Assembly: GCF_001540865.1 (NCBI RefSeq)
Contig: NC_033637.1
Span: 4,766,058-4,830,057, forward strand
Origin: Ananas comosus
Taxonomy: Eukaryota > Streptophyta > Magnoliopsida > Poales > Bromeliaceae
Length of the DNA: 64,000 nt
Direction: 5' to 3'
The translations under genes were made by a program, and so were the position numbers. The first letter of the stretch is position 1. Each line of letters opens with the position of its first letter. Of this stretch, positions 33,821 through 45,364 are shown in pieces. Below the pieces are notes generated by a model, which saw only the letters and a list, made by a program, of their open reading frames with translations, did not search any database and was not told the DNA's origin.

Positions 33821-35373
33821 CCGTATGTAGAATCCGTCCGTCGGTCGTACTGCTTTACGATTTGAGCACTGCATGTGATGAACGGTGGATTCGACTGTCT
33901 CCACCTGAGGATATATGGTTCTCCCGAATGGATGTTTTTTTTTTTTTTTTTTTTTTTTATTGCTATATATATTGAGATATGTTCCTTGAATTTTTAGATG
34001 GTGTTTTCTCGGTTCCTGGATTATGAATTTTAATAAACATGTATTATTGGACTAAGAGGAATTTGTCCGGAGCCAAACTGTGCGGTCTTTATTTTAATCC
34101 GAACTTTCCGCCATATTTTATTTTAGTTGTCGAACTTTTAATTTCGATATTAAAGACCCTAAATCTTTAAAAAGAATTTCCTGTCAAAATAAATTATTTG
34201 TATACACAGAATTTGTGATGTACGAATATACCAATTAAGAACTAGATAGAAGCAATGAATTATTACTTTTTGATAAGGACTATAATAAATAGTTTTGCAA
34301 GTTCAGGGATCGAAATGAAATATTGTTGAAAATTTAAGATCCCAAATTGTATCACTAATGTTTGTGACCAAAATGAAAATCTAGTGAAGGTTCAGGGACT
34401 AGCCAGTAATGCCATCTCCCCCTTGTTTCGTCAGCCTTCTGCAGCAGTTAGCTAGCTTTTGGACTCTTCAGAATCAACTATTATTTATTTGACAAATAAA
34501 AATTTATAGTTTTTTGCTTTCGTCCGAAGGTCTGATGAGTTTTCCAAATAAGATCGATCTTTTAGATAATACGGTATTAAAGTCCGTCGTGCTGCGAACT
34601 TGCGACTGCACTTCAGTTATAACTGTATGAAGATCTAAATTTGGCATTTATGTAGGTGCATTTGAATTCAAATGCTTTAGTTACAACTGCACAAAAAATC
34701 TCCGCTGCAGTAGTTGAAACTATGCCCAAATTGACGTCAGTTCCAATTACCGAACTTGAAAAGAATACTTTTAAATAAAGATAAACTTACCTTCCCTAAT
34801 AAGCTTTCAAAATGTATTTTTTTTCTTTCCTAAATAGGGGGTAATCTTATCAACCCAAATATAAAATAATATAAACTCTTCATTGCACTTCTCAACTGTA
34901 TGCAACCAAACAAAACATTTATTGCCGCAATATTTTCTAATATATCAAATCAAACAAAAAATATATAATTATAGTTACTATATTTCTAACTGCACGCATC
35001 TCCTACCACACTATATTTATAATTACATTAATCCAAACAGCTCCTTAAACCCTCTTTATTTTAAGAGTTTCACAGTTTGATTCCCAGATTTGTCATTTTC
35101 CTATGGTTATTTCTTTTGTTACTTCTCTAGTTAGCTAGTGTACGACATAATCACTTGTCTATTATGCATATAAGCGGAGCGTTAGAATATAATTCTGAAT
35201 CGTTTCCTATAAGATTGATCTTTCGGATAACAAAATTACACTACTTTTACGATCAATCCAAGGTCAAAACAAGCATCAAAATACTTGTAAAATTACGAAA
35301 CGTAAACGAAACAACTCTAATAGTTCTAATAGTTCCCCTGCAGATCGAAACACAAAACCAAAAGTATCTTAAA
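33821..35373. other. Gap between divergent-context DUF3339 genes
   Basis: A T-run lies at 33931-33958, probably in the 3'UTR. Further right is a low-complexity region with the phrase 'GATCGATCTTTTAGATAATA' (34553) that recurs near 29820. No gene was recognised. Confidence 0.45.
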
Positions 35374-35580
35374 TTAGATGTAGAGGTGAGCTTGGAGGAT
35401 AACAAGGAACAACATGAGGAGGAGACCAAAGATGATGGCATGCACCAGAATGGAAGCCCAACTAGTCTTCATGCTCATGAAGTCGACCGGTCGATTCCTC
35501 CCCGGCAGCTGCGCGATCACTCCCGGGCTGAGGAACGCAAAAAGAGCCGATGCTATGATCGACGGAGCCCAATCCTTCAT
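35374..35580 (-). CDS. DUF3339 small membrane protein B, 68 residues
   Basis: The second DUF3339 paralogue, opposite in strand to the first. It starts MKDWAPSIIASALFAFLSPG, continues GRNRPVDFMSMKTSWASILV and ends LQAHLYI. The 68-residue length and the two hydrophobic segments fit the family. It is clearly more diverged from the other two than they are from each other: DWAPS instead of DWGPV, FMSMKTSW instead of FGN..TSG. This suggests a different family branch rather than a recent tandem copy. The 17 in-frame residues upstream lie in the leader and are not counted. Confidence 0.9.
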   Translation of the reverse strand: MKDWAPSIIASALFAFLSPGVIAQLPGRNRPVDFMSMKTSWASILVHAIIFGLLLMLFLVILQAHLYI

Positions 35581-35680
35581 TGCAAACAACTCCAAACTTA
35601 ACAAAAAATATAAAAAAAAACAACTACACAAATTTTTACAATTTTTTTTTTTTTTTTTGAGAGAGAGAAGGGGAGAGGGG

Positions 35681-35690
35681 TTATATATAA
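35681..35690 (-). promoter_or_regulatory. TATA box of DUF3339 gene B
   Basis: TTATATATAA lies about 100 bases upstream of the start codon on the minus strand, followed by a CT-rich leader. Position and sequence fit a plant TATA box. Confidence 0.6.
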
Positions 35691-35699
35691 AGAGAGAGA

Positions 35700-36177
35700 T
35701 ATGTTATTGAGAGAAATGAAGAGAAAGAGGCATTGGATGCCAATATGCACATCAGTTGGTCAGAGCAGGGCATCTTGGAAAGGTGGAGAAGAACAATTAT
35801 TCCAAGGAATTTTTAAGTTACTTTATAGTAAATTATATTCGTGGTTTTTTGAATAGTTTCTTTTTATAAAAGAACTAAATATGCATTTGACAAATTATAA
35901 AAAAAATATGTCTTTTGGAGCCTTGGGGAAGCCAAAGTAAGGCTTTCATTCGGGCTCAACAACGAGGTTTCTATTTAGAACTTCAGACAGGAGAAAGCAA
36001 TTTAGTCTAAGTAGAGCTTGAAGAAGTACGGTACCGAGTCTTTGGTTGCTAGGCTTTCGAAGTTACAACCTGCAGACGAATTATTGTACCTGGATAGAAT
36101 TTATCTATAAATTTTTTGATAGCCATCATCTTTATCTACCCACAGATTGGCATACGGGTATACAGATTACCCACAAG
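35700..36177. other. Upstream flank of DUF3339 gene B
   Basis: No feature was recognised apart from the target-site copy CCCACAAG at its right edge. Confidence 0.4.
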
Positions 36178-36986
36178 TAGGGGTGGAAACGAGCCGAGCT
36201 CGAGCGAGCTTACCTCGGCTCAAATTCGACTTGAAATTAATTTCAAGCCTAAATTTAAGCTCAAGCTTGGATTGAAATTAATTTGAGCCGAGCTCGAGCG
36301 AGCCTAATTTCGAGTCGAGCGAGCTCGAGCCCTAAACGAGCCGCTTGAAATTTTCAACATCATACGATCAATAGTTTAATTTGTATAGAACATTATCTAT
36401 AATTTGATACAAAAATATGTCTAATAGTTCAAAGTATAAAGTAATTATATAAAATATAGTATTATAATATGAAAAAAAAATTTATGAGTTGAATATCTAA
36501 TCTTTTCAGCTTTGTCTTTTCTTCCACCTTCAATCTCCATATTATTCATTTTCATTTATATAGTCAAAAATAAATAAATTATATAAATAAATATTGGATT
36601 AAACTATCCAATCATATATACCTAAAATTAAAATTTTATATGAATAATAATTTTTTACTTTAAAAATATTATGTATATTTTCTAAAGCATACAATTAATA
36701 GCAAGATAGGCAACGACAGACATATGGTGCTACTTGGTAACTTGGAAGGCTTCCGGCTTGGCCACATAGGGTGAGAGACAGAAATAAAGAAAGAGAAAAA
36801 TATATTGAAAATTTAAAGCTATGTGAAAGAAAGAAAGAAAGAAAAAATGTATAAATTTAGTAAAATTTTGCTTTTTATTTGTCTATTGGGTTTGTTTTTA
36901 TGGGCCAACAATATTGGCCCAATTTTAACTAAACTCAAATTATTCACTCAGCCTATATATAATTAAAATATATTATATTTATATAT

Positions 36987-37023
<37 letters not shown>

Positions 37024-37025
37024 TA

Positions 37026-37270
37026 GTGTAGAACTACTATGCTATCGAAAATATAGAGGATTTGATGTTTTCGAATTTTTGACCCTTTGATTAAGAATTG
37101 TATGGTTGGAATAATTGCGGTCCCTCCTAGGATTAAATAATATTCCTAGGATTGAGTGGTCCCTACAAGATAATAATAGTATTAATTCAAAGAAATGATT
37201 AGTTGATCTAAAAATCAAAAAATCGAAACCACCAGATCCTCTATACTTTTGATAGCATAGTAGCACTACC
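37026..37270. mobile_element. Short foldback MITE nested in hAT-like element
   Basis: It begins GTGTAGAACTACTATGCTAT and ends GATAGCATAGTAGCACTAC. The word TATAGAGGAT...ATCCTCTATA is present at both ends. It matches the truncated copy at 28503. Confidence 0.85.
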
Positions 37271-37310
<40 letters not shown>

Positions 37311-37312
<2 letters not shown>

Positions 37313-37554
37313 TCCGGCTACTATATTATTGATAGTACCAAGTCCTTAATACTATTGAGTTTTCTACCGTTAGATCTACCCTTTGATCATTTCCACCCGT
37401 TAAATTATACTATTAAACCAACCACCCACTCAACCCTATGGGACCACTATCAATTTAACCGGGGACCACTATCATCCTAACTGCACATCCTTTCATCCAA
37501 CGACCGAAAACTCAATAGTACCAAGGGCTTGGTACTATTGATAGTATAGTAGCA

Positions 37555-37558
<4 letters not shown>
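37311..37558. mobile_element. Short foldback MITE nested in hAT-like element
   Basis: It begins AGTCCGGCTACTATATTATT and ends ATTGATAGTATAGTAGC. The word GATAGTACCAAG...CTTGGTACTA lies next to the ends. It is flanked by GA and TA runs. Confidence 0.85.
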
Positions 37559-37618
<60 letters not shown>

Positions 37619-37931
37619 ATATTCAAGCTTTTCGAGCTTTTCGAGCCTGATTTGAACGAGCGAGTAATACTCAAGCTCGGCTTGAAATAAATTTCGAGCC
37701 TTTTTTTTTTTGTTCAAGCTCGGCTCATTTAATTTCAAGTCGAGCACGAGCGAGCCAAATATCGAGTCGAGCGCGAGTCGAACACGAGCCGGCTCGCTCA
37801 TTTGCCAGCCCTACCCACAAGGTACCAAATATTTGGTGCTTTAAAACCTTTGTACTATACTCATAATATATATATATAGCAGGACAACACACACACACTA
37901 TATATATATAATATACTATATATATATATAT

Positions 37932-38650
37932 AGCAGGGCTGCTGTGCTCTCAGGAGCACGGAGGCTTCCGTGCTCCTGAGCCGTTTTCGATGATGGAGTT
38001 TCCGAATCGACGATCGGCTCCATTAAATTTGATCTAGCGTATTTGAAGTTTTTAGAAAATAATTTTTGCGATTTTTCGATATCATTTACCTAGCAATCGA
38101 AAATATTCAAAATCAATAATTTTTAACGGTTGAAAGTATGGAGCCTTCCATACTTCTAAGTCATTTTCGATGTTGGGACTTTCGAATCGACGATCGGCTC
38201 CGTAAGAGTTGATCTAGAGTATTTGAAGTACTTGGAAAATAAATTTTGTGATTTTTCGATATCATTTGCCTAGTAATCGAAGGGGCTCAAAATCAATAAT
38301 TTTAACGGCCGTGGTGAGCCGTTTGCAAGTAACGGTGTAATAATATTCAAATCGCGTGAAATTTTGATAGAAAATTCTTTATACTATATAAAACAAGATC
38401 AATAATTTTGATCTAAAATTTTAATGTCATATCATCATATTTTGTAAGATTTTTATTTTCAGCCGTTGATTTTGAGCCCTTTCGATCACTAGACAAATGA
38501 TATCGAAAAATCAGAAAATTTATTTTCTGGGTACTTCAAATACTCTAGATCAAATTTAACAGAACTGATCGTCGATTCGAAAATCCCAACATTGAAAACA
38601 ACTTGGAAGCACGGAGCGCTTCGTGCTTCCAGAAGAATACCAGACGCACT
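37932..38650. mobile_element. Composite of two foldback MITEs
   Basis: A left end with the word GAGCACGGAGGCTTCCGTGC (37932 to about 38134) runs directly into a second, almost complete element (about 38135-38650), whose own outermost 20 bases are missing at that junction. The second element ends GCACGGAGCGCTTCGTGC. This suggests one element inserted into or recombined with another. Confidence 0.7.
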
Positions 38651-38673
38651 ATATATATATAAAGAGAGAGAGA

Positions 38674-39354
38674 GTTGAACTAGAATATTATCGATAGCAA
38701 ACGACTTCCGTTGCCACCTATTTATTTTTTATGATGGAGCCTCCAAATCGACGATCGACACCATTGAGCATGATCTATATCACTTGAAGCATCTAGAAAT
38801 CAAATTTTATGTCTTTTCAATATTATTCTCTTGTCTATAAAGTGGACACAAAAATGAACGGCTGAAAATGAATATTCTTTAAAGGTGATGATAGAAATTT
38901 TATAATCAAGATCAAGAGTATAGATCTTGTTTTAAATAGTTCAAAGAATTTCTAACTAAAATTCAATTGGTTTGGATATTTTTATGCCGTTAATTGAGAA
39001 AATATCTCATATTGATCATTAAAATTATAAAATTTGAAATCTTTTGATTATTAGATCAATGATATTGAAAAGATTTAAAAATTGGTTTCTAGATGCTTCA
39101 AGTGGTATAGATCATATTTAATGATATCGATTGTCGATTTGGAGGCTTCATCATCGAAATAAATGAGTGACAACAGAGCCCTTTTGTTTTGTTTTGTTTT
39201 TTTTTTTTGAGAGATAGATAGCACGCTACCCGCTTCGTTTATTTTATTTAGAAATAAACTTAGCTGAAAATGTGAATCAACTAGTATTCGAACTTGGGTC
39301 TCGGGTACCAACCACAGAGCCCATTTGTTAATGATAGCATTCTAGCTCTACTCT
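38674..39354. mobile_element. Foldback MITE ('TTGAGCTA' subfamily) carrying a SINE
   Basis: It begins GTTGAACTAGAATATTATCG and ends TGATAGCATTCTAGCTC. Removing the SINE at 39189-39314 and one target copy restores the length and sequence seen at 19122-19667. Confidence 0.88.
39189..39314 (-). mobile_element. tRNA-derived SINE with 15-bp target duplication, family member 2
   Basis: The minus strand shows a 5'-truncated tRNA-like head (box-B-like AAGTTCGAATAC), the body GATTCACATTTTCAGCTAAG, the tail GAAGCGGGTAGCGTGCTATC and a poly-A end (poly-T at 39193-39209 on +). Flanking copies CAGAGCCCTTTTGTT (39174-39188) and CAGAGCCCATTTGTT (39315-39329) differ at one base. Confidence 0.9.
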
Positions 39355-39382
39355 TTCTCTATATATATATAGAAAGAGAGAG

Positions 39383-39917
39383 AATAGGGCTACTATACAC
39401 TTATGAGTATAGAACTCTTGTACTCATAAGTTGTTTTCAACGATAGAGCTTCTGAATAGATGATCCACGTCAGTAAATATGATCTAGAGCATTTGAAATC
39501 TATAAAAAATAAATTTCGTAATTTTTCGAAATTATAATAAAGTTCATCAGGCGGGCACAAAATGAAAAGTCAAAATTGAACGACATCCTAAAAATGGATT
39601 ATTGGATCCTTTAATGCAAGATCTGAGTTATCGACCTTTATCTAAATAGTAAATAGAATTCTCTATCAGAATTTCAACCAATTTCGATTCTTTTGTACTG
39701 TTAAACTATTAAATATTCTATACTGGCCGTTAAAAGTTTTCAATTTTGAGATCATTTAATCGTAAGGTATAATGTTGAAAAATTATAAAATTTGATTCCT
39801 AAAGGTTTCAAATGGTCTAAATCATATTTAATGGTATGATCGCTGATTTGAAAATTTTATTATCGAAAATAATTTATGAGTAGTAAGATGATCATATTCA
39901 TATAAGTATAGTAGTCG

Positions 39918-39921
<4 letters not shown>
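39383..39921. mobile_element. Foldback MITE ('TATGAGTA' word)
   Basis: It begins AATAGGGCTACTATACACTT and ends TATAAGTATAGTAGTCGGAC. The arms share 'CATAAGTTGTTTTCAACGAT' and its inverse. It is followed by a CT run. Confidence 0.8.
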
Positions 39922-39975
<54 letters not shown>

Positions 39976-39976
<1 letters not shown>

Positions 39977-40473
39977 GTCCAACTTGTATGCTTTTAGAAG
40001 CACGGTGGTCTCGTGCTATCAAGTCATATTTAATGCTGGGACTTTCGAATCGATCAGTTTTATTAAACTTGATCTAGAGTATTAGAAATATTTAAAAACT
40101 AAATTTTACGATTTTTCAATATCATTTATTTTGTGAAATGACTCAAATTCAATGGTTGAAGATGAAAATCTTACAAAAGTGATGCTATGACAATAAAATT
40201 TTAAATCGAAAATATTGATATCGTTTTACAGGATAAAAATTTTTTTAGCAAAAATTTATGTGATTTGAATATTTCTACACTTTTAAACTTGTAATTGGTG
40301 CACCATGTCTATTAAAATTGTTGATTTTGGGCCTCTTCAATCACTAGGTAAATAATCTCAAAAAATTATAAAATTTTTTTAGATACTTTAAATACTTTAG
40401 ATCAAATCTGACGGAACCGTTTGCAACATAAAAGATGATTTAATAACACAGAGTCCTTTCTAAAAGTACATAA
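39976..40473. mobile_element. Foldback MITE, right end decayed
   Basis: The left end AGTCCAACTTGTATGCTTTT with the word AGCACGGTGGTCTCGTGCT is clear. The internal arms match the other long copies, but the right terminus is degenerate. Confidence 0.6.
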
Positions 40474-40757
40474 GTATGCGCATAGACCATGTGCGAACAT
40501 ACACTCCAATATCATGCATAAGATCCATAAATTAGGGATAATTATGGTATAAAAAATTGATAGATATTTTCGTGTCATCCATTATATTAGATCCAATGGC
40601 ACAAATTTATTACGTTATAAAAAAAATTAGAAAATAAAATTTGATTGTATGGATCTGACTAAGTTATTGTAAAAGAGATAGATGAGATTTTTCGGAGTAA
40701 ATAAAAAATATGTTATAAGAGAAGGGTATTTTTGATAAAAAGACGATCAAACTATTT

Positions 40758-40797
<40 letters not shown>

Positions 40798-40899
40798 NAG
40801 AAAATAATTATTTTAAAAATTTTAATTACAGAATATAAAATTAATAGAACACCAAAAACAATTAATCAAAATTTTTTATGCCGTTAACCGAAATAAAAC
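40474..40899. other. Gene-free AT-rich stretch
   Basis: TA run at about 40761-40797 with one ambiguous base near 40799; otherwise nothing was recognised. Confidence 0.5.
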
Positions 40900-41732
40900 C
40901 ATAGTTAGTTAATTTGGATTCGGCAAAAATTCGGTACGGATATAATTCGGATAAAATTCGTCTTCTAATTTTTAAATTCGTTGAAAAATACGGCTAAAAA
41001 ACAGATTCGTCAATTATTCGGATACGTGATTTATACGGATATTATACGCTCATCAATTAAAAATTCGGAATAAAAAATTCAGCTATTAAATTAAGTTTTT
41101 TCCTCTCAAGATTTATGCTAATAGCATAAATACTCATATTTCTTAAGAATATAAGAATAAAGAGCTAAATAATTAAGCTAATTAAGTAAAAAAAATAGCT
41201 AATTAAGTAAAAAAAATAGCAAACTATATTATACCTCAAAATAAATAAATAATTAAGTAAATAAGATATTAAGATAGTTTATAAGAGATTAAATTTTTTT
41301 GATCGACTGATTTTTTTTTTTTTTTATATTTAGGGAAGAGGAGGGCAAAGGTTTCGGAAAATTTTTTTTTTTTTTTCTTTTGGGCGACGTATGTTTTTTT
41401 TTTTTTTTAATCTGTTTGGGGTGAGCCACGAGGCCCACAAGACCCACAAGGCCCACGAGCCCCGTGGCTCGCGAGCCACAGCGGGCAGGAGCGAGCGCTG
41501 GAGCGCGCGCAGGCGCACGCGCGAGCGTGTTCCTGCCGCGAGAGCGGGCCCACGGGCCGTTTGTTTGAATGAATTATTTGCGAATCGCGAATAATTCGCG
41601 AATAAGTAATTTTTGTCCAAAAAATTACGTTTTTTTCCAAATTTTTTGGAAAAATACGAAAACGCCCGTTTAATTCGTTTTTTCAAAAATTCGTGAATAA
41701 TTCGGCTAAAATTCGCGAATTTACTAACTAAG
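40900..41732. mobile_element. hAT-like element with 8-bp target duplication
   Basis: The ends CATAGTTAGTTAA and TTTACTAACTAAG are inverted with two mismatches and are flanked by the exact duplication AATAAAAC (40892-40899 and 41733-41740). The arms carry 'GGATTCGGCAAAAATTCGG'-type repeats. The centre (about 41420-41570) is unusually GC-rich with alternating GAGC/GCGC motifs. Open frames there are repeat-driven. Confidence 0.88.
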
Positions 41733-41740
41733 AATAAAAC

Positions 41741-43504
41741 TAGACTAATCAAGCAAAGAAATTAGCCCAAACCTCTACTTTGCTTCCGACTGTGATCTTC
41801 ACATTGCATGAGAAACTGCATAGTAGGCTAAAAACTTTATAGATAACCTTGCATATTTTTGTAACAAAAAATATTGTAATTATAAAAGTGCGGCAAAATA
41901 TCATACTATTTTATATAAAAAAATATATAAAGTAAAATATTAGCCTAATTCTGTCTTATAAATATTGTCTAATATAAAATATTGTTTAGCTAATGTCGTA
42001 AAATATTGAAAAAATTGTTGACAAATTACTAATGACTACTTTCCTATTTTTCCACAGAGAATAGCTGCAACCCAATTTTTCTTTCTAAATTTTTAATTAT
42101 TTTTATGATCGGCTAAAAACTCCAAATTCATATCTCTTTTTCTCTGGTCCACCTGGTGCATGCAAGACCAATACCCTGTCAGCGCTACTCTAGAGAGCTT
42201 TCACATCAGATCCGCTCCAAAAAAAACCTATTAGTGCTTATATAATAAGCCTACAAAATATTTTAATTTTATTTTATTTATTATAAATAAATTTAAATAT
42301 TTATTCTAATCTAATAAGAATTTAACTATAAATATAACAAAATCTTATCATAAACTACTTTACTTACCAAATAAATTCTGTTGTGTACCTTTATTTCCCC
42401 GCCCTGAGGAGATAAAACTCTTCTCCGCAAATAAGTGTGCGAAGAAGGAAAAAAATTTTGAATAGAAAAAAAAGAAATTATTTTGGGTATACTACTGATT
42501 TTCCTTCTGTTGGAAGATTGTTAAACTTCATTTGGAATTGCAGGAAGATTGCGTTACGTGCGGTGAGAGAGTACGTTGAAAAAATATCTTATTTGTTTTC
42601 GTACGTAATATTGCGTTCCGCGACGTATGCATACCTCTATATACTTTTATCCATAACTATATTTTATCTAGTAACGTTAGATGTAATTCAATATCAAACT
42701 AAGTCTTAATATTTAAATTCAGCTTTCTCTAATATCCCATCTAAATAACTATAAATCTTATGCATACAACAGAGTTCCCTTTGGCTTTCCAAGCCAATCT
42801 AATTTATATGTCACACTTTTTTATATCAATCAATTTACTAAATGGAGCTCATATCAAGTGCATTTTCCACACTAAAATAGTGGGTGGTAGGTAAAGCAAG
42901 CACATATTTCATGTTACTCCTGTTACCTAAAGATGCATTGCATTTCTAGTTTTATCTCTTTTTTTATTTATCATGCTAAACAATATGAAGTAATTAACTA
43001 TTTTTTCTCCAAAACGGAGAATGACGCTTGTAATATATATACATATATATACACAACATTTGCGAGATCAAAGATTTTTTTTTTTTTTGGGGATCGTGGA
43101 GATAGAATTTCTTTTTGATACTTTCGAGATCTTTATTGATATATAGTTGACAACGTACGTTTGAGAGGACAGATACAAATTCTAACAAAAAAACTCAAGC
43201 ACATATATATTTTACAGCATGCAATTTAACTACTTTGACTGTGTTTGCTAATCCCTGTTAGGATCTAGATTCTTCTTCAATTAATCCCGACAATAAGCTA
43301 AAATTCATCTGGCCATTTACAAAACACAAATAATATAATTAAGTACAATTTTAAATCTAAATCATAAAACTCATATTGTAGCTAACTTGTGTTAATAAGT
43401 GACACAACTAGTGACTATACCAAGTTATACACCATAGAATGATAAACCCTAAGCAAAGAGAAAGTCACTTGAGGTGTGATTGAACCTTTTTTTTTTTCCT
43501 TTTA
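41741..43504. other. Gene-free region right of the hAT-like element
   Basis: AT-rich with scattered short open frames lacking family character. Nothing was supported apart from probable 3'UTR of the DUF3339 gene at its right edge. Confidence 0.45.
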
Positions 43505-43717
43505 TCAGCCTACGCGCACATGTACGCCGACCGCGATCACGAGGATGGTCATAATTGCAAAGAAGATGATACCGTGGACCAAAATTGAGATCCCGCTTGT
43601 GTACATGTTACCAAACTCGATAACTCTTGCCCTCGCGGGAATCTGAAATAGGAGACCTGGCGATAGGAGGATGAAGAGGACCACCGCGATGATTACTGGG
43701 CCCCAGTCGGTCGACAT
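43505..43717 (-). CDS. DUF3339 small membrane protein C, 70 residues
   Basis: The third DUF3339 gene. It starts MSTDWGPVIIAVVLFILLSP, continues GLLFQIPARARVIEFGNMYT and ends AVGVHVRVG. It has the same length and the same LLSPGLLFQIP block as the 33.6-kb protein, so these two are the closest pair. They differ in third-position GC content and lie in opposite orientations about 10 kb apart, with the more diverged copy B between them. Two membrane-spanning helices are predicted (about 8-27 and 45-65). The function of the family is not established. Confidence 0.9.
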   Translation of the reverse strand: MSTDWGPVIIAVVLFILLSPGLLFQIPARARVIEFGNMYTSGISILVHGIIFFAIMTILVIAVGVHVRVG

Positions 43718-43876
43718 TGAAGCTCTTATTCTCGCTCTTCTTCTTGATCTCCAACGCGCACTCTAAAAGAAGCTACTTTTGTAGTTCTCTAACTAGATGA
43801 GAAAAATAAGTAATAACAAATGTTCAATTGGAGTTAAAGGACTACATGCATACTTAGCAAGTAAGAAAGATAGGAA

Positions 43877-43885
43877 GATATAAAG
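43877..43885 (-). promoter_or_regulatory. Possible TATA box of DUF3339 gene C
   Basis: The minus strand reads CTTTATATC about 160 bases upstream of the ATG. It is a reasonable TATA-like match, but the leader length is long. Confidence 0.4.
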
Positions 43886-43889
43886 GAGC

Positions 43890-44232
43890 TTTAGTATTGA
43901 GTTAACTAAGGGAGGGCACATTCATTAGACTACGTACATATCACTTTTGTCACTCTCCACTATAAAACTTCCTTTTTCTTTCTTTTCTTTTTTTTTTTTT
44001 CCTTTTTTCTTTTCTTTTTTGTTGTTGTTGTGGAAGCTAGGGTTAGAAAAAAGCAATTCCGAAACCCATTAGTCCTTTGTGAACTTTTGTGGAAGGAAGA
44101 GTATACTTGGAAAGTGGGATTATAGCTTGGCATATGCATGGGGCCAAAAGATTTTCATGCAATGTAAGTAAAGCAAGGGAGATTCCTCACGTTTGAAACA
44201 TTAAAATTGATAGAGTTATACCAAAGTTTAGG
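43890..44232. other. Upstream flank of DUF3339 gene C
   Basis: Contains a T-rich low-complexity run (about 43970-44030). No gene or complete repeat was recognised. Confidence 0.4.
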
Positions 44233-44435
44233 ATAAATTACAGTTTTGGTCCTCAAATTACTATAGGGCGCGTGCCACTTTAATCCATAAACTTTAATTC
44301 GTTACCATTTCTAGCTTGAACTTTCTAAATTATTGTAATCTAGTTTCATAATTCAATATTTTTAACTAAATAATATTGGTGATCGAACTTTTAATTAATA
44401 TAGAAGTAATATAATTGCATTATCAATTACCACAT

Positions 44436-44484
<49 letters not shown>

Positions 44485-44494
44485 TATATATATA

Positions 44495-44724
44495 GAATTG
44501 AGCTCCTATGCTTTTAAAAGTACCAAGTCATTGGTACTTGTAAGTTTTCGGCTCTTGGATTAAGGGATGTACGGTTAGGATGATGTGGGTCCCCTAGGGT
44601 TGAGTGGGTGGTTAGTTGAATAGTATAATCTAACGGGTAAAAATGATCAAATGCGTAGATCTAACGGTAAAAAATTTACAAGCACCAAGTGTTTGGTGCT
44701 TTTACAAGTACCATAGCCGGACTC
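44495..44724. mobile_element. Short foldback MITE ('GTACCAAG' word)
   Basis: It begins GAATTGAGCTCCTATGCTTT and ends ACAAGTACCATAGCCGGACT. The palindrome AGTACCAAGTCATTGGTACT lies near the left end and AGCACCAAGTGTTTGGTGCT near the right. Confidence 0.85.
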
Positions 44725-44745
44725 TATATATATATATATATATAT

Positions 44746-45274
44746 GAGTAGGGCTACTATACTCTTATGAGTATAGAGCCTTTCGTACTCATAAGTTGTT
44801 TTCGATAATGGAGCTTCCGAATCGACGATCCATTTCGTTAAATATAATCTAGAGTATTTGAAACTTTTAGAAAATAAATTTCGTAATTTTTCGAAATCAA
44901 TCAAGCGGGCATAAAATGAATGGTCAAAATCGAATGACGTCTTAAAAATAGATGATCAGATCCTTCAATTTAAGATTGGAGTTATTGATCTTTATCTAGA
45001 TAGTGAATAGAATTTTCTATCAAAAATTTAACCTATTCCAATTCTTTTACACTGTTAAAGTAGCAAGTATCCCATACCAGCCGTTAAAAATCGTCAATTT
45101 TGTGACCTTTTGATCATAAAGTAAATGATGCCGGAAAATTATAAAATTTGATTTTTAGAAGTTTTAAATGCTCTAGATAATGTTTAATGGTATCGATCGT
45201 CGATTCGGAAACTCTATCATCGTAAACAACTTATGAGTACAAGGGCAATCGTACTCATAAGAGTATAGTAGCCG

Positions 45275-45280
<6 letters not shown>
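44746..45280. mobile_element. Foldback MITE ('TATGAGTA' word)
   Basis: It begins AGTAGGGCTACTATACTCTT and ends AGAGTATAGTAGCCGGACT. The arms 'CATAAGTTGTTTTCGATAAT' and the inverse are well kept. It is followed by CT and TA runs. Confidence 0.88.

Positions 45281-45364
<84 letters not shown>

Larger units (their letters stand above)
36178..37813. mobile_element. hAT-like element, 1.6 kb, with exact 8-bp target duplication
   Basis: It starts TAGGGGTGGAAACGAGCCGA and ends CTCATTTGCCAGCCCTA. The exact duplication CCCACAAG flanks it (36170-36177 and 37814-37821). Both ends carry 'CGAGCTCGAGCGAGC'-type repeats. Two complete MITEs (37026-37270 and 37311-37558) and long TA runs are nested inside. 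It has no transposase frame. Confidence 0.92.

Noticed and set aside
33466..33975. 169-residue plus-strand frame and a minus-strand frame over the same DNA
   Set aside because: Both are out of phase with the DUF3339 frame and are made of repeat-like Arg/Ser or Glu-rich text.
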